64,000 nt of DNA from Apoderus coryli (GCA_911728435.2 OU452198.1:36237902-36301901); one strand, 5' to 3'. Numbered from the stretch's first letter, positions 35,721-46,686 are shown. Notes: generated from the letters alone by a model not told the origin. A program made the numbers and translations.

Positions 35721-36437
35721 GTAAATGTTGGACATGGAAATAAAAATGAAATATTTTTATTTCCTAAGATAATTGTATTATTATGCGAACCTACATTCCT
35801 AAAAATAAAAACAGTAAAGATATACAAGAGGAAGGTTCAAAAATACGAAAATATAGTGATAAAATGAATAATATTTAAGTACTTGATCTTATTTTATTGA
35901 GTACCTAATTATTTTTCTCCATATAAAATTTAAACCATATATTAATTTACACAATTTTCAACCTGAAATAAACACAGATTTCCCATAAAACTGTAATTTT
36001 GTCTGAAGCAGCCTTCATGCTATATATATTGAACTATCATCCATAATGTACATATATTTCCCTCTTTTTTATGCTTGTAATACATAATTTATTTTGATCT
36101 CTCTCTTCGCTGTGCACGGCACATAACATCCTTGCCAGAGCTTGTGTCATCTGTCACACCAATTGCCTATTTATCATACATGTTCTTATGCAGATAAATT
36201 GTGCTTCAAAGCGTTTTTATCTATAATTCAGCAACAATGGGCAACACTGCCACTCCGGCATATACCCAATATACAACGAGATACAACCACCTCACGGCCG
36301 GCGGTTGCCCTTCATATAAACATAGTTGCCAGCGTTTAAATGCACTAAGCATAGCACACGAATCTTGCCATTTAAAAAACAGCATTAAGAAGCACGCTTC
36401 ATATAGATACAGCACAGGTTTAATGGAAAATAGGAGT

Positions 36438-37970
36438 ATACGCCAACGCTTGGCGAGTGTGTTATGTACCTATGTGTATATTGGAATTATTATTTTGATT
36501 CCCTCTATCTCTATTAATTTTAGCTGTACCTGTATTAGATTTATTTTTTTATGCTTCACGCATCAAATGACATTCACATATATTGGTTTTTATTTTTTTT
36601 TCTCTTTATTTATTTATTTTTATACTTTATCTTAAACCAAACAAGATTCGATGAAAATTCAAGAAACACAAAAAGTCAGTGGCGTACACAATTTAGTTTT
36701 AATAAAGGTGCGGCCGAACATTATTAATTAAAATGAAACCGTTATAAAAAACTAACGACCTATATCTTGGAAACAAGACCTCTGTTTATAAGCAATTTTT
36801 TTCAAAAAGCATCACCTTGAATACTGGTGGGTCTTTTTTAATAACGCGGAATGAAGAATTACAATTTCATTTCATCACTAGGTAATATGATGACGAAACA
36901 TCATTTGATTTTGTCCCTAAATAGGGGACTTGGAGTAGCAGGTTGGTTTAAAAATGGTCGAATTTTTTCAGATGATGTTTTAAGAAATATTTTTGGAAAA
37001 CATTTCAGTTTCTGTAGATAAAAACAACTACATTTTGGAATAATGTTTGAGTGTCATCCATCATATTACCAAAAATTTTTTAATTGTTTAATAAATTATT
37101 AGGTAATTAAAAAAACAAAACAAAATATTGAAAAAGATTTTCGCGCAGGTAGTTGAGGTGATGATTTAACGTTTTGTTTCTAAAATAATAGTGATAAAGG
37201 ATAAGTTACTGCAAAATTTATTTTTAAAACTCAAAACCCTCTCAATTTCCAATCTATATTAAAACTGCATTTCAAAAGGAACAGCGTTTTCTAGTTTTAA
37301 TTGGTAAAAACGTAAATGCAAACTTTTTTCAAACATTTTTCTTTAACGTAAAAATGTGAAAGGAAAGAAAGAGCTTTTGCAGAGCAGAATGAACAAAAAA
37401 CATACAAAAGAAGTAAACAAGGAATTTGTAAGTGGCCAGGCGGAATAATAAAAAGAAACGCGAAGCACTTAAAGAATAATTGAATTACACAAACATTCCT
37501 TTTTGGGCATTTAAAATCCCATCATTGGAGTCGATGAATTAAGTCATGACAAAAATATATAAATAATATAAACAAGCGCTATTTTTTATGGATTGTTTTA
37601 CAGATTTTATTTAAATATTTTTTAAGTTATGAATTGAATTGAATATAAGAATTGTAGGATCTGCAATTTTAAGGCAGATTAAAACACTTGGTAAGAATTG
37701 GTACTACTTAATTGGGACGCTTATCAGAAAAGACTATGTCGAGGCTTTGAAGCAATATCAATGACTCTGTCTTATAGATGTGACACAGGAATATTGGATA
37801 TTCTGGAGGATTTTGGCGTTGAAACTAGCATACTGTGACCCAGTGGCCAGTTTCAACGAAAAATTATTGTATTTCGATTATTAAGCTTAGGATATAAACT
37901 GTCAAGATGTTGTAAAAGACAAATAACAGAGAGGCAGGCCCCAGTTGAGTTTATCCGTGGTCACGCAAAG
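36438..37970. other. No gene; one dispersed repeat end at 36448-36530
   Basis: 36448-36530 (CGCCAACGCTTGGCGAG) is an inverted copy of 16330-16410. CAGTGGCGTACACAATTTAG at 36676 looks like another DNA-transposon end. The rest is AT-rich. A moderately GC-richer patch at 37690-38060 has no legible protein. Confidence 0.4.
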
Positions 37971-37975
37971 TTGCC

Positions 37976-38010
37976 CTGAAGAAGCTGACAGGATTATCTG
38001 CAAAACGTTA
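37976..38010 (+). ncRNA. Weak hammerhead-like relic
   Basis: CTGAAGA (37976-37982), a loosely paired stem region, AAAA in place of GAAA (38002-38005), and the palindrome ACGT (38005-38008). No stem I complementarity. Included only because it matches the 35683 motif in order and spacing. Confidence 0.2.
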
Positions 38011-38504
38011 GATAGTGTAAATTTGACGCAGGACATCTGGAGAAGAATTGTTTATATAAGTTAAGTTGCATGTAGAAATTTTCTGTTTGGCATTTTCTTA
38101 GTCTACTATGGATCTTATACCTATATGGATATCCTCGTAAAATAGTACAGAAAACAAACGATAATCTGATCGAAGTTTACCTATTTATGAGGTTTTGGCA
38201 ATTATGTGACCTTGATGCTTTACAATTTGAGTATACAATGTTAAATTGTGTCGAATTGGTGATGAAAATTTCACTAATTTTGCCAAAAACATAGTAATAA
38301 TAATTTACCTAATAGTTTTTAAAACTTTAAAACAGTACAAACGATCTGCCATGAGTCTACTATGACTCCTAATTACAATACTTAGCTGCTATTTTTTCAG
38401 TCTGTATTTTCAAATTTAGATTATATTATTAATATAATTTTATTTACATTCAGTTGTGAGGTGGGTTTAGTTTTATTTATATTTATTTTAACCTTATAGG
38501 TATC

Positions 38505-38960
38505 TAAAAAAATCGGTTCTGTCGCCCCAAAACTTTCCCGACAAGATATAATATTGTCTAAAATATATGACCTGCGCAAAGAAACAGAATTTTAATAAGG
38601 ATTATTATTATAATTCTATTATATTTATTATTTCCAATAAACTAAAGTAAAAAACTTACTAGTTTATTCAAAAATTAGAAATAAAACAAAACTTGCCAGA
38701 GCTGGGATTCGAATCCAAGACCTTCCGCAGGCAAAGCTCACGCTCTCTCTATAACCCCAAAAATCCTTATTAAATTAGATCATTATATATTCTATTAAGA
38801 GTTTAGGTTCCAACTACCTAACTGGTGAAATTTAAACACAATTTGCTCGAGAATTATGAAGGCAAGTATCAAAAGTAACCTATCACTGTAAAGCCCGGTG
38901 AGGGAAAGTAAAATTTGAAAAACGATACAATGTGTCCATTTATATTCCATCAATTAGATC
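38505..38960 (+). repeat. Dispersed repeat A, copy 2, with tRNA-like segment
   Basis: 38805-38935 matches copy 1 (TGCTCGAGAATTATG, AAGTATCAAAAGTAACCTATC) and 46990-47060 inverted. 38695-38770, read on the minus strand, contains a TATAGAGAGAGCG A-box-like stretch, a TGCCTGCGGAAGG stretch and the B-box-like GGATTCGAATCC (38705-38716), followed by CAGCTCTGGCA. This looks like the internal Pol III promoter of a tRNA-derived SINE. A decayed counterpart of the tRNA-like part occurs near 47100-47145. Confidence 0.55.
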
Positions 38961-39038
38961 GCTTCAGCTATATTCTGGCACTGTATCGTCACCAAAGACG
39001 ATTATATTCGTATTTACCAACATAATGAATCATCATCA

Positions 39039-39540
39039 TCACTCAGCTATAGTAGTCCACTGCTGAACATAAGCCTCTCGTTTATTTTGCCACTCTTCTC
39101 TATCTTGAGCCATTTGTATCCAATTACCACAGATTCTTTTGATGTCATCGGTCCATCGTGTGGGGGGGCGCCCTCTACTACGATAAGCTTCGTGCCTCGG
39201 GCGCCACTCCAATAGTTTTTTAGACCATCTTCCGTCAGTTCTTCTAGCTACGTGGCCGGCCCAGTTCCACTTTAAAGTTGTTATTTTTTCGATTACATCT
39301 ATAACACCTGTTCTTTGGCGAATAATCTCGTTTGGTATTCGGTCTCTGAGGGAAATACCCAGAATAGCCCTCTCCATCGCCCGTTGGGTGACACGCAGTT
39401 TCTTTGCTGACTTTTTTGTAAGCGTCAATGTTTCGGCTCCGTATGTCATCACTGGTAATACGCACTGATTGTATACTTTTCGTTTTAGACTGATGGGAAT
39501 ATCCGACTTGAAAACATACTTTAATCTTCCAAAAGATAAT
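39039..39540 (-). pseudogene. RTE-like non-LTR retrotransposon, C-terminal fragment
   Basis: An uninterrupted frame runs from about 39535 to the stop at 39039-39041. It reads FGRLKYVFKSDIPISLKRKV, YNQCVLPVMTYGAETLTLTK, RVTQRAMERAILGISLRDRI, then TLKWNWAGHVARRTDGRWSK, GRPPTRWTDDIKRICG and EAYVQQWTTIAE. This is the characteristic C-terminus of RTE/BovB-like and related insect endonuclease-reverse transcriptases: the MTYGAET motif, the AGHxARRxDGRW motif and the GRPxxRWxDDI motif. It is 5' truncated within ORF2, lacking endonuclease and the catalytic RT core. It is followed on the same strand by GTGATGATGATGATTC, the short-repeat tail typical of RTE insertions. The frame is well preserved, so the insertion is fairly young. 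Confidence 0.88.
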
Positions 39541-39829
39541 GAATATCATTTAACTAAAATGGAAAAAGTAAGTTATACCCCAGTATTACTGAGAATATTA
39601 TTATTGAGATAACTATGAACCATGGCAGCACCACACAATCCACATCAATGTAATTTACTGCGAAGTATAGAGATATCGATATATTCATCATGAAGTAACT
39701 CGCTTTTAGACACACATCTGAATTCTGGTTCGTATTCCATCAATATAATTATTTAAATGGCAAGATATTTTTTCAACTGGTGTTAAAGTGTTTATAGGTC
39801 TAAGTTTTGTGTATTGATAACTTTTAGGT

Positions 39830-40235
39830 ATAGTTTATCCAAAGTTAATTTAAAATATATAAATTTAACGATTCTACCGGGACTATCCGTTCCCATGCCT
39901 CTTTACATTATAAAAGGGCATCGAATTCAGCGTTTTTTCATACATTTCTCCCTCGTATATAAGACGTATAATAAATCATGTTTGCCAAAGGATACCGACA
40001 GTAATAAATATAACTACAGTGACTGGAAAAAGTATTGGGTTAATGATTAATCGTAAAAAATGAGTTTGCAAATAAATATATAAATGAAACAAATAATTTT
40101 TGGCAACGTGTTATTTTCTCAGATTAATCTAAATATAATCGGATGGACATCAAATCGTATGGCGAAGACGTAATGTGGAATTTAAACAAGAAAATTTGGG
40201 TGCGACAGTAACACACTTAATAAAGAAAGGACTTT
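39830..40235 (+). mobile_element. Composite repeat with Tc1-like relic (copy 3)
   Basis: The same flank (39848-40016) as at 26.9 kb, then TA and CAGTGACTGGAAAAAGTATT at 40017. The transposase relic 40061-40200 reads EFANKYINETNNFWQRVIF, SD, stop, SKYNRMDIKS, almost the same as 27121-27230, including the same stop. The right part is truncated or diverged near 40235. The shared stop shows that the copies descend from one already dead element. Confidence 0.7.
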
Positions 40236-40273
40236 TAAAATATCGTAGGACATGTACTGTTATGAAAAGTTAA

Positions 40274-41214
40274 TCTTCCAGTAGTCGCGTCAAACTTTAC
40301 AACGTCAGTAGTCGCGTCGGTCTCACAGACCATGTACCGTAATGAGCCCCTAAAGAAATAGTTGAAGCGAATTTTTAAAAATTTGATATGTGTACGTTTT
40401 TATAACACAACTAGTGACTAAAAAAAGAAAAAATGAGTACATTTGGCACATTTTCCGAAATATACCAAACAAAAAATTGAAAATTATTATTTTTCTTCAA
40501 ACTTCATAAGTCATATACAAAAAACACAAATTGGTAAAAAACGAACTGCATAATAAATAAAATTACAACTTTTTCACAACAAAAAAAAAACTTTTATAAA
40601 CAAGTTCAAAATTAAATTATTGTATTTTCCCGGCACGCTTGGAAACCGCAACAATAATAATATATACATATATATATAATATATTTATTGCACTTATAGC
40701 AACTAAACCGAATTTTGCGATGTTTTTTCGAGGGGCAATAGGCACAGCTTTAGTAATCGTTTTTGTTGTTGCGTTGGAGCATCGCAGACATCTTCCAACC
40801 GAGATTTTAAGCTACAAGTTCGCTGTCTAACGCATGATTCGAAATTTATTCAAAATCAAATTCATTCGTGTCAGATTCAGCATCATAGACCCCAGGGGCA
40901 TCTGCATTTAAGGCTTTATCCATCAGCAGCTTAAGCTGGTCCTGTTCAGCTTCCCAAGAACTCATTTTGAAGCACTTTAATTATAATAATTAACGTTAAA
41001 AAAACAAACGGGGATAGTCGCGCCGGTGTACGAGACCGACTGACGTCGTAACTACCAGAAAGCAAGCCTAATGAATACGGAATTGTAACTGCTATCATAA
41101 GACACAAATTAATGAAGCTAGGCAGCGCGAGCGTTCCCCCAGTCCAAGTGTAATGAATTGGCACAATAAAATCACCTGAGTCGGTCTCACAGACCGTGCG
41201 CGACTAACGGAGGG
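40274..41214 (-). mobile_element. piggyBac-like non-autonomous element
   Basis: A 941-bp element flanked by TTAA on both sides (40270-40273 and 41215-41218). The right end, read inward, is CCCTCCGTTAGTCGCGCACG; the left end is TCTTCCAGTAGTCGCG, a diverged inverted repeat. Both ends also carry the subterminal palindrome GGTCTCACAGACC (40319-40331 and 41183-41195). TTAA targets and ends starting CCYT are the hallmark of piggyBac. The interior keeps only the transposase N-terminus (40846-40965). Confidence 0.8.
40846..40965 (-). pseudogene. piggyBac-like transposase N-terminal remnant
   Basis: A 39-codon frame MSSWEAEQDQLKLLMDKALN, then DAPGVYDAESDTNEFDFE and a stop. It resembles the acidic N-terminal leader of insect piggyBac transposases (MSSWEAEQxRLxxLL...). 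After the stop, ISNHALDSELVA and a few more legible words follow, then the sequence decays. No DDE domain or cysteine-rich C-terminus is present. It lies 249 bp inside the right TIR, as expected for the start of the transposase. Confidence 0.6.
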
Positions 41215-42388
41215 TTAAAAGGGTGCGCTTATGGACGGCTACGGTTGGTATTGACATTACAAAGGGATATCGAGTTGTGGTTTTTTATATAATTTTAAAC
41301 TAAAATTAGAAAGACTATACTACAGTAGCGAATCTAATACAGGCTGTTTTAATCCTCTCACTGATCCCTAAGGTTTTTTTTTTCGTATTATAATATTAAA
41401 ATAGTTATTCCAGCACAATGTAAAAATCCGTATAAGAACGTAATGGAAAATAGAATGTAAAAATAAAAATAAATAATAAAAACATTACTGACCTAGCATA
41501 ATGTAAAATAGCGCGAGCGGGCTAACGTTCTCCTACAGATATAAAAGTCAACGGTCTCTCCTCTGAAAAGTACCAAGCAAAAAACCGGTTGTAAGAACGA
41601 TTTTTTACGTAAAACAAAATAGAGAATGAAAAAAAAATCAAGCCAACCTACGACGAAAGAAACGAATATAAGTAACGCAAATAAGAAAAAAATACGAGCG
41701 AAAATCCTGCTGAATGTATCACACACAAACTGCACACCCAGCCTGCTTCGATTGTTACAACGAAAAGACGGCACATAGCAGGAACGCGCGTTGTCTTTTT
41801 TTTCGTGTTATCATCACACTTGTTTTTTTCATTCTGGTATTTCGTTGTGTTCGATCACGGCCTACCCTAAACCAGTTGCGCTTGAGGTTTTTCTGGCACA
41901 CTTTGTTGTTGTTTAAGGTTTATTGAAACAGTTAAGTATTTTTGGCGATAGCATAATATACATACATATACGATTTTGGGAGAGCAGCGAGTTCATGGAC
42001 AGGACAGTTACCTTATTCTCAGTCTAAAATAGGTTAAATGCACTGTTGACTGTTGTACCTATATTGGAAACGACTAACATGAATAACGTAGGTATATAAA
42101 GTAGGTACACTTATTAAGGAATGCACAATATTTATCTTTTATCTAATATTGGTTAGATAGTTGAGCGTAATAATTTAAGTAGATTAAGTAAATAATTGGA
42201 TCCTTGTAAATTATAGAATAATTCGTAAAAGTTGAAACCGACTAATATGATATGGACATCACATGGCAATCCTACATATAGAATAGATTTAATAAATATA
42301 CTGGTCTGTTAATGAAACTGGGAACATTTAAATAATTGGGATAAATGGTTAGAAAAACAATGGACAGAGCAACAATTTGAAAATAAAT
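41215..42388. other. No feature recognised
   Basis: AT-rich DNA with a few unconvincing ORFs. TACCTA-type motifs occur at 42050-42110. Confidence 0.4.
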
Positions 42389-42389
42389 A

Positions 42390-43422
42390 CAGGGTGATCC
42401 AGTTTTATCCAGCAATATTTAAAAATCAAAATGAACAAATTTTGTTCTATGAACTTTTTTTCAATTCTTCATAGACTTCGAGATATTGGCATTTAATTTT
42501 TTGTTTAAGTTTTACATGTTTCTGAACACTTAACCTACAATTTTTCTAGAACTACACTACAAATAACACCTGGCAACAGCAACGCGTTCGGTAATTCAAA
42601 GATGTCGAAGTTGCGTGGCACACAATGGAAGCCACGTTGAAGCATTTCCTTGGCAAAAATTCAAATTTTAGACAAAAGGGTTTTTGTATTAGGTAAGAAT
42701 TTTTGTATTATGAGTTCGACAAAATAAAAATCATAAAAAGAAGTATTTTTGAAGGACAAACTCGCGCCTAAACGTTTGCTAAAGTAAGAAAAACTAAAAT
42801 GAATTTATTTATCTAAGCTAACTGGGTCGTTACTTAACTTTTAAAGAGTTGCGCGGTAACGTGCGCGGTTACCATTTGCGTAATATAAGTTTTTTACAAC
42901 AACTATCTTGTGCGGTTTTTGACAATGCTTAGATTTGACCACATGAGCGGTTTTAGCATGTTTTTTTAATAAAAACTCATAAAAAATCGCAGCGTAAAAA
43001 AACTATTCTCTTTTTACTACAATCGAAACTCCTTAGGACAAACATGTTTTTCAGATATTGGCAAGTTGCCAAGTTTTGCTAGCGCTTTTCTAAATTTTTT
43101 TGAAGTGAGAGAGAAAAATTGAAAAATTTACAGTTTTTAACTTTGATCCATTTAAAAATGGACCTAGAGTTAATTGTCGGGATTTACTTTAGCATGATTT
43201 GAAAGAGAATTTCATTGCCTTTCAGTTGATATAAGACGATTTTTTCTGGTAAGTGTAGTTTGAGGAAAATTTTTGGTTAAGTATTCAGAAATATTTAAAA
43301 CTTAAAAACAATTAAATGCCAATATCTCGAAATCGACCAAGTATTGAAAAAAAAATTATAGAACAAAATTTGTTCATTTTGACCACTAGAATCGAAATTT
43401 TAAATATTGCTGGGTCACCCTG
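42390..43422. mobile_element. Foldback element with long TIRs and TA flanks
   Basis: A 1033-bp element between TA dinucleotides (42388-42389 and 43423-43424). The inverted ends CAGGGTGATCCAG and GCTGGGTCACCCTG start arms of about 160 bp (shared AACAAATTTTGTTCTATGAA / TTATAGAACAAAATTTGTTC; GAGATATTGGCATTTAATT / AATTAAATGCCAATATCTCG). The interior has no coding sequence. It is non-autonomous. Confidence 0.8.
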
Positions 43423-43727
43423 TATAATATTTAAATATTTTTTTTGTAAAATAATCCATTTCAAAACAGTTTTGTGATTTCAACGACCGCATGGTAGTAA
43501 TATCAAACGATAAAAATTTTCTAATTTTTAAGTAATCCTTTACATTCAACGCATAATATGCGTAAGAAGAAAAAGATGAAAAAACATATGTAAATACGAA
43601 CATATAATTTCAATGTAATTTTCATAATTAATTTATATACAAAAATCTTTTCACAATGTGACGTATTGATTTATATAATTATTCAGACAAATAATGTCCA
43701 ATTGGTGTAGTTTGTAAGCTATGAAAA

Positions 43728-43768
43728 ACCACTGATGATGAGGTTTATGACCTCGAAACATGTATGGT
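43728..43768 (+). ncRNA. Hammerhead ribozyme motif (best in window)
   Basis: ACCA (43728-43731), CTGATGA (43732-43738), T, stem II GAGGT-TTATG-ACCTC (43740-43754, five perfect pairs), GAAA (43755-43758), the palindrome ACATGT (43758-43763), A, TGGT (43765-43768), which pairs with ACCA as stem I. All conserved core bases are present, with a GUA-type cleavage triplet. Stem III as a self-complementary hexamer would favour a dimeric fold, as known for hammerheads of retroelements. It sits in a short stretch of unassigned repeat-like DNA. Confidence 0.65.
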
Positions 43769-43860
43769 GCTGGCTGTTTTAGTTGCATTATATGCGTAAT
43801 TTTGTGCAGTAGACGTGTTTCTTTCACATAATATTTAAATAGCTTCGATATGTTTGATTC

Positions 43861-43931
43861 GCTATTTAAAATTCTAAATATTAAGCAAGCAAAAGAATCC
43901 CTGCGGATTAATATTTAGAATTTTAAATAGT
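43861..43931. repeat. Perfect AT-rich hairpin
   Basis: CTATTTAAAATTCTAAATATTA (43863-43884) is perfectly complementary to TAATATTTAGAATTTTAAATAG (43909-43930). The loop is about 24 nt (AGCAAGCAAAAGAATCCCTG...). Perfection over 22 bp suggests a recent origin or selection. It could equally be a tiny foldback repeat. Confidence 0.65.
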
Positions 43932-43974
43932 GGCAAAATAATGAGCTATAATTATAACTGAACAAAGGACAAAT

Positions 43975-44065
43975 TGCAGTGGAACCACCATATCGGTAAC
44001 GTGCTAAAGACTTTGGGAATTTTGTTTAGGACTTACAATTATATCATAAACCAAGATCCTGAATG
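43975..44065 (+). pseudogene. Tiny LINE RT relic
   Basis: Reading from about 43979 gives WNHHIGNVLKTLGILFRTYN and YIINQDP, which fits the region after the RT palm (L.W..HI..V...LG.LFR...YI) in insect non-LTR elements. It is only about 90 bp and decayed beyond that. Confidence 0.4.
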
Positions 44066-44069
44066 GAAA

Positions 44070-46367
44070 CAAAAAACTCAACTGTGCTAGTGGAATTAAT
44101 GGAAATAGTATAGAATATATGGTGCATTTCATAGATAGGCTAGAATTAAATTTTAAAGAATTAAGACAAACTGATTAATCACAATTTTTAAAATGGACTC
44201 AAAAGTAGTAAGTGGAATTAAGATTACTGTTACTTAAATAATCCAACGACATTTGGAAAAATATTTATAGATCAAACAAAAATTTTGATTTAACTCTTTA
44301 GCAGGAGTTTTTTCCTGATAAAATTTAGTGGTACAAACAAATTTATATTTAAAAAAAACCAAATATCACATAATATATTTGTGTGAAAACAAAAACGAGC
44401 CCTTCATGTTGATTTTTTTGTGAATATTAACGAGACGTTTTTAGATTCATCAATGAAATATGTATTTGATTTTTAATTCTTAATAATCCAAACCAAACAA
44501 ATTTCCAAAATTATAGTCATCAGCGTGGAGAGGGAGCTGGAGAAAATAACGCCCCAAATTTTTTGTCGCTGAAATATTTCACTTTTTGAGTTCACATTAA
44601 TAAAAAAATGAAATTTGGTTATAAAAGGTCGCCTTCCAGTATTTTGATAAAACGCTTAGTTTTTGAGTAAATTGAGATTAAAAATTTATCATTGTCCGAA
44701 TCAGATTCTGAAGGTAAAGCAGAATTTTCTCTATCGACATTATTATGTATAATATCACATCAAACAGAGTATCTGGGTCTAACGTATTCAAATAATCATA
44801 TTGATCATGGCACCTTGCATTCATTACCTTTGAAGGTGGTAAATTAAATAATTGCTTACCTTTAATACTATCCAGAGGTTACTTTAAAGATTATTTTTTT
44901 GCAATCGTTTTAATATAAACCAATATTTTGATAGCATTAAAAACGCGCCAAAATGTTGGTGGTTAAAATTTTCTTCCACCCGTCCCGTCCTTCAAACGTA
45001 AAAAAGATGTACAAAATGCGATCCAGTTTACATGCGGTGTCAAAGATGAGGAAGTTTCTAGTAAAAACCGGAATAGCCAAGTTTTCATCAAGTACAGTGA
45101 AAGTTGCGGAAGAGAGTTTTTTCAAAATAAAATTCATAATAATTATCAGAATTATAAAAGCCGTAACAAAACAGTCGAAGCAACAATAATTATCCACCAA
45201 TTCTACTAATTTTAACAACAAAATGATAAGAAGATGGTCAAAAGAAATTTCAAAACAACCAATGATCACGCCACGCCCCATCCTTCACCCACCAACCACA
45301 AATCGACAAGTAGTCGTATTTAGGATTTTTTCTATAAGTTTAGTTGCCTGTGGGGGTTTTCTTTCTAAAATAAGACACTTAATAATTCGATATCTACCAC
45401 TAAGGCTGCAAGACTTGTCAGCGGTAATAAGATAACGATACCCTGCAGCAAAGTTGTATTAATCATTCCTACTCTAATTAATAATGAAAATACAAGAAAT
45501 TCACATAATAAAATGAAATTGATAGCACAAAGTAACTTGGGAATTTCAATAGCCATTGCGTCAAAGAAACTCTGGACATATCTAAATTTAATTTTAGGGT
45601 TAAGATCAAGAGGCAGTGCCTTCAAAACCTTGACTGGCTCACATTCGACTCAACTTTTGATTTGGAGTCGATCCATATGATGTACAAGGTCCGCAGAGGT
45701 CAAATTATTAAGTTTCTTATAAACACCTTGTAGCAAGCAACCTAACCTACCTAAGCCAAAGATTTGGCTCTTTACGAGTATGGTCGCATGTCATAAGCAA
45801 TTTCGTAATGAAGGTTTACTGAAGGGGAGGGGAATGATGCTGACTGCCTTCGTGCGGTAGTTTACAGTAGTTTAGTAGGTTAGGTTAGGTGTGGAGCCAT
45901 GTAGAGAAATATATATATATATATATGGTGACCCGTTAAAATAAATGTTTACCCTCAAGTCAAAGTGTCTAAGTAGGACTAGAACTAACACGGCAATAAA
46001 TAAATATTAATTTTGACTTGTGTACTTCTTTTTGCATACATAAACATAAAATGTCTCAACACTTTTATTACACATTTTACGAGATTTTGTTGTGTATATA
46101 AAAAAGTCATTGAGCCGCATAAATAGCCCTGATTATGTCTGCCGTTTTTACGCCAGATTTCATTTGTTTTTATAATGCTGAAATAAAAAAAATAAAAAAG
46201 AATAACAAATAATATAAGTGGTATAAATTGCAACACGTATAGCCACCTACGATTTTAGCGTAAATGTGAAAAAAGCAACAAAAATTGCAATAAATTTTAT
46301 GGAGAGCATTAATAAACGAAGGTCGGTCATTATACTTTTTAAAATGTCGTTGGTGCATACATATCTA
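44070..46367. other. No supported gene
   Basis: ORFs at 44937-45281 and 45365-45625 (minus) have hydrophobic stretches but no recognisable family and overlap equally long opposite-strand frames. A (TA)n microsatellite is at 45909-45926. GGTTAGGTTAGG at 45880-45891 is a two-unit telomere-like word only. Confidence 0.4.
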
Positions 46368-46686
46368 CAGGGTGAAGCAAATATGTGTATTTAATTTAAA
46401 CAGTCTTATCTAAAAGGTGATTGAGATAAGATATTTTGCATATAGAGCAGTCCTGCTATAAAGCAGATATTCGTTGAGCTAACTTTGGACAAACTGAAAA
46501 GTGTAAAAATCTGCTGCAACTTAGGTCTTGCAGAAAATAAAGCTCGAATTCTACGGTTGAGAAAAATGTAAAATTGTCAATGTTTTGAAAACTCTAGATT
46601 TTTAGAATATGATGTTTATTCTTTCATACACTTGCCCTTATTTTTGATGCAAAAACATATAAACATTGGGGATTGCCATATACCTA
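46368..46686 (+). other. CAGGGTG-type transposon end, partner not found
   Basis: TA then CAGGGTGAAGCAAATATG at 46368 resembles the starts of the elements at 27962, 42390 and 52235. No inverted partner was identified before the next repeat. Confidence 0.4.

Larger units (their letters stand above)
35225..35859 (+). mobile_element. Hammerhead-bearing inverted-repeat retroelement remnant (Penelope-like type)
   Basis: The 635-bp insertion is flanked by a perfect 13-bp duplication TAAAATGAATAAT (35212-35224 and 35860-35872). The uninterrupted site is visible in the other hAT-like copy near 20990. The insertion has two inverted arms of about 255 bp (35225-35480 and 35562-35819: CTTTACTG...CAGTAAAG, TACATAACGATGTTTCG / CGAAACGTCGTTATGTA) and an unpaired 40-bp tail (35820-35859). 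Each arm has a hammerhead-like motif. Inverted pseudo-LTRs, a short tail and a target duplication of this size are features known from Penelope-like elements. No RT or GIY-YIG coding sequence is present, so this is a remnant or a non-autonomous derivative. Confidence 0.6.
35157..36437 (+). mobile_element. hAT-like non-autonomous element, copy 2, split by an insertion
   Basis: Starts CAGTGGCGGCTTGTCGTATG and is homologous to the inverted copy at 20460-21051 over its whole length, except for a 635-bp insertion at 35225-35859. The frames seen at 36142-36635 are translations of this non-coding repeat (AACAATGGGCAACACTGCC is in both copies) and are not genes. Confidence 0.75.

Noticed and set aside
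36142..36635. Overlapping ORFs of up to 144 codons
   Set aside because: They are translations of the hAT-like MITE, whose inverted copy at 20.5-20.8 kb does not keep these frames.
36880..36905. ATGATGACGAAACATCAT as a hammerhead
   Set aside because: It is an imperfect palindrome without a stem II between the two core boxes.
38695..38770. A functional tRNA gene
   Set aside because: No acceptor-stem pairing or complete cloverleaf; it is embedded in a dispersed repeat.
44937..45625. Membrane-protein-like ORFs (possible chemoreceptor exons)
   Set aside because: Hydrophobic frames overlap comparable opposite-strand frames, and no family signature, exon borders or conserved motifs are visible.
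45880..45891. TTAGG telomere-like repeats
   Set aside because: Only two units; such words are common in insect genomes and do not indicate a telomere.
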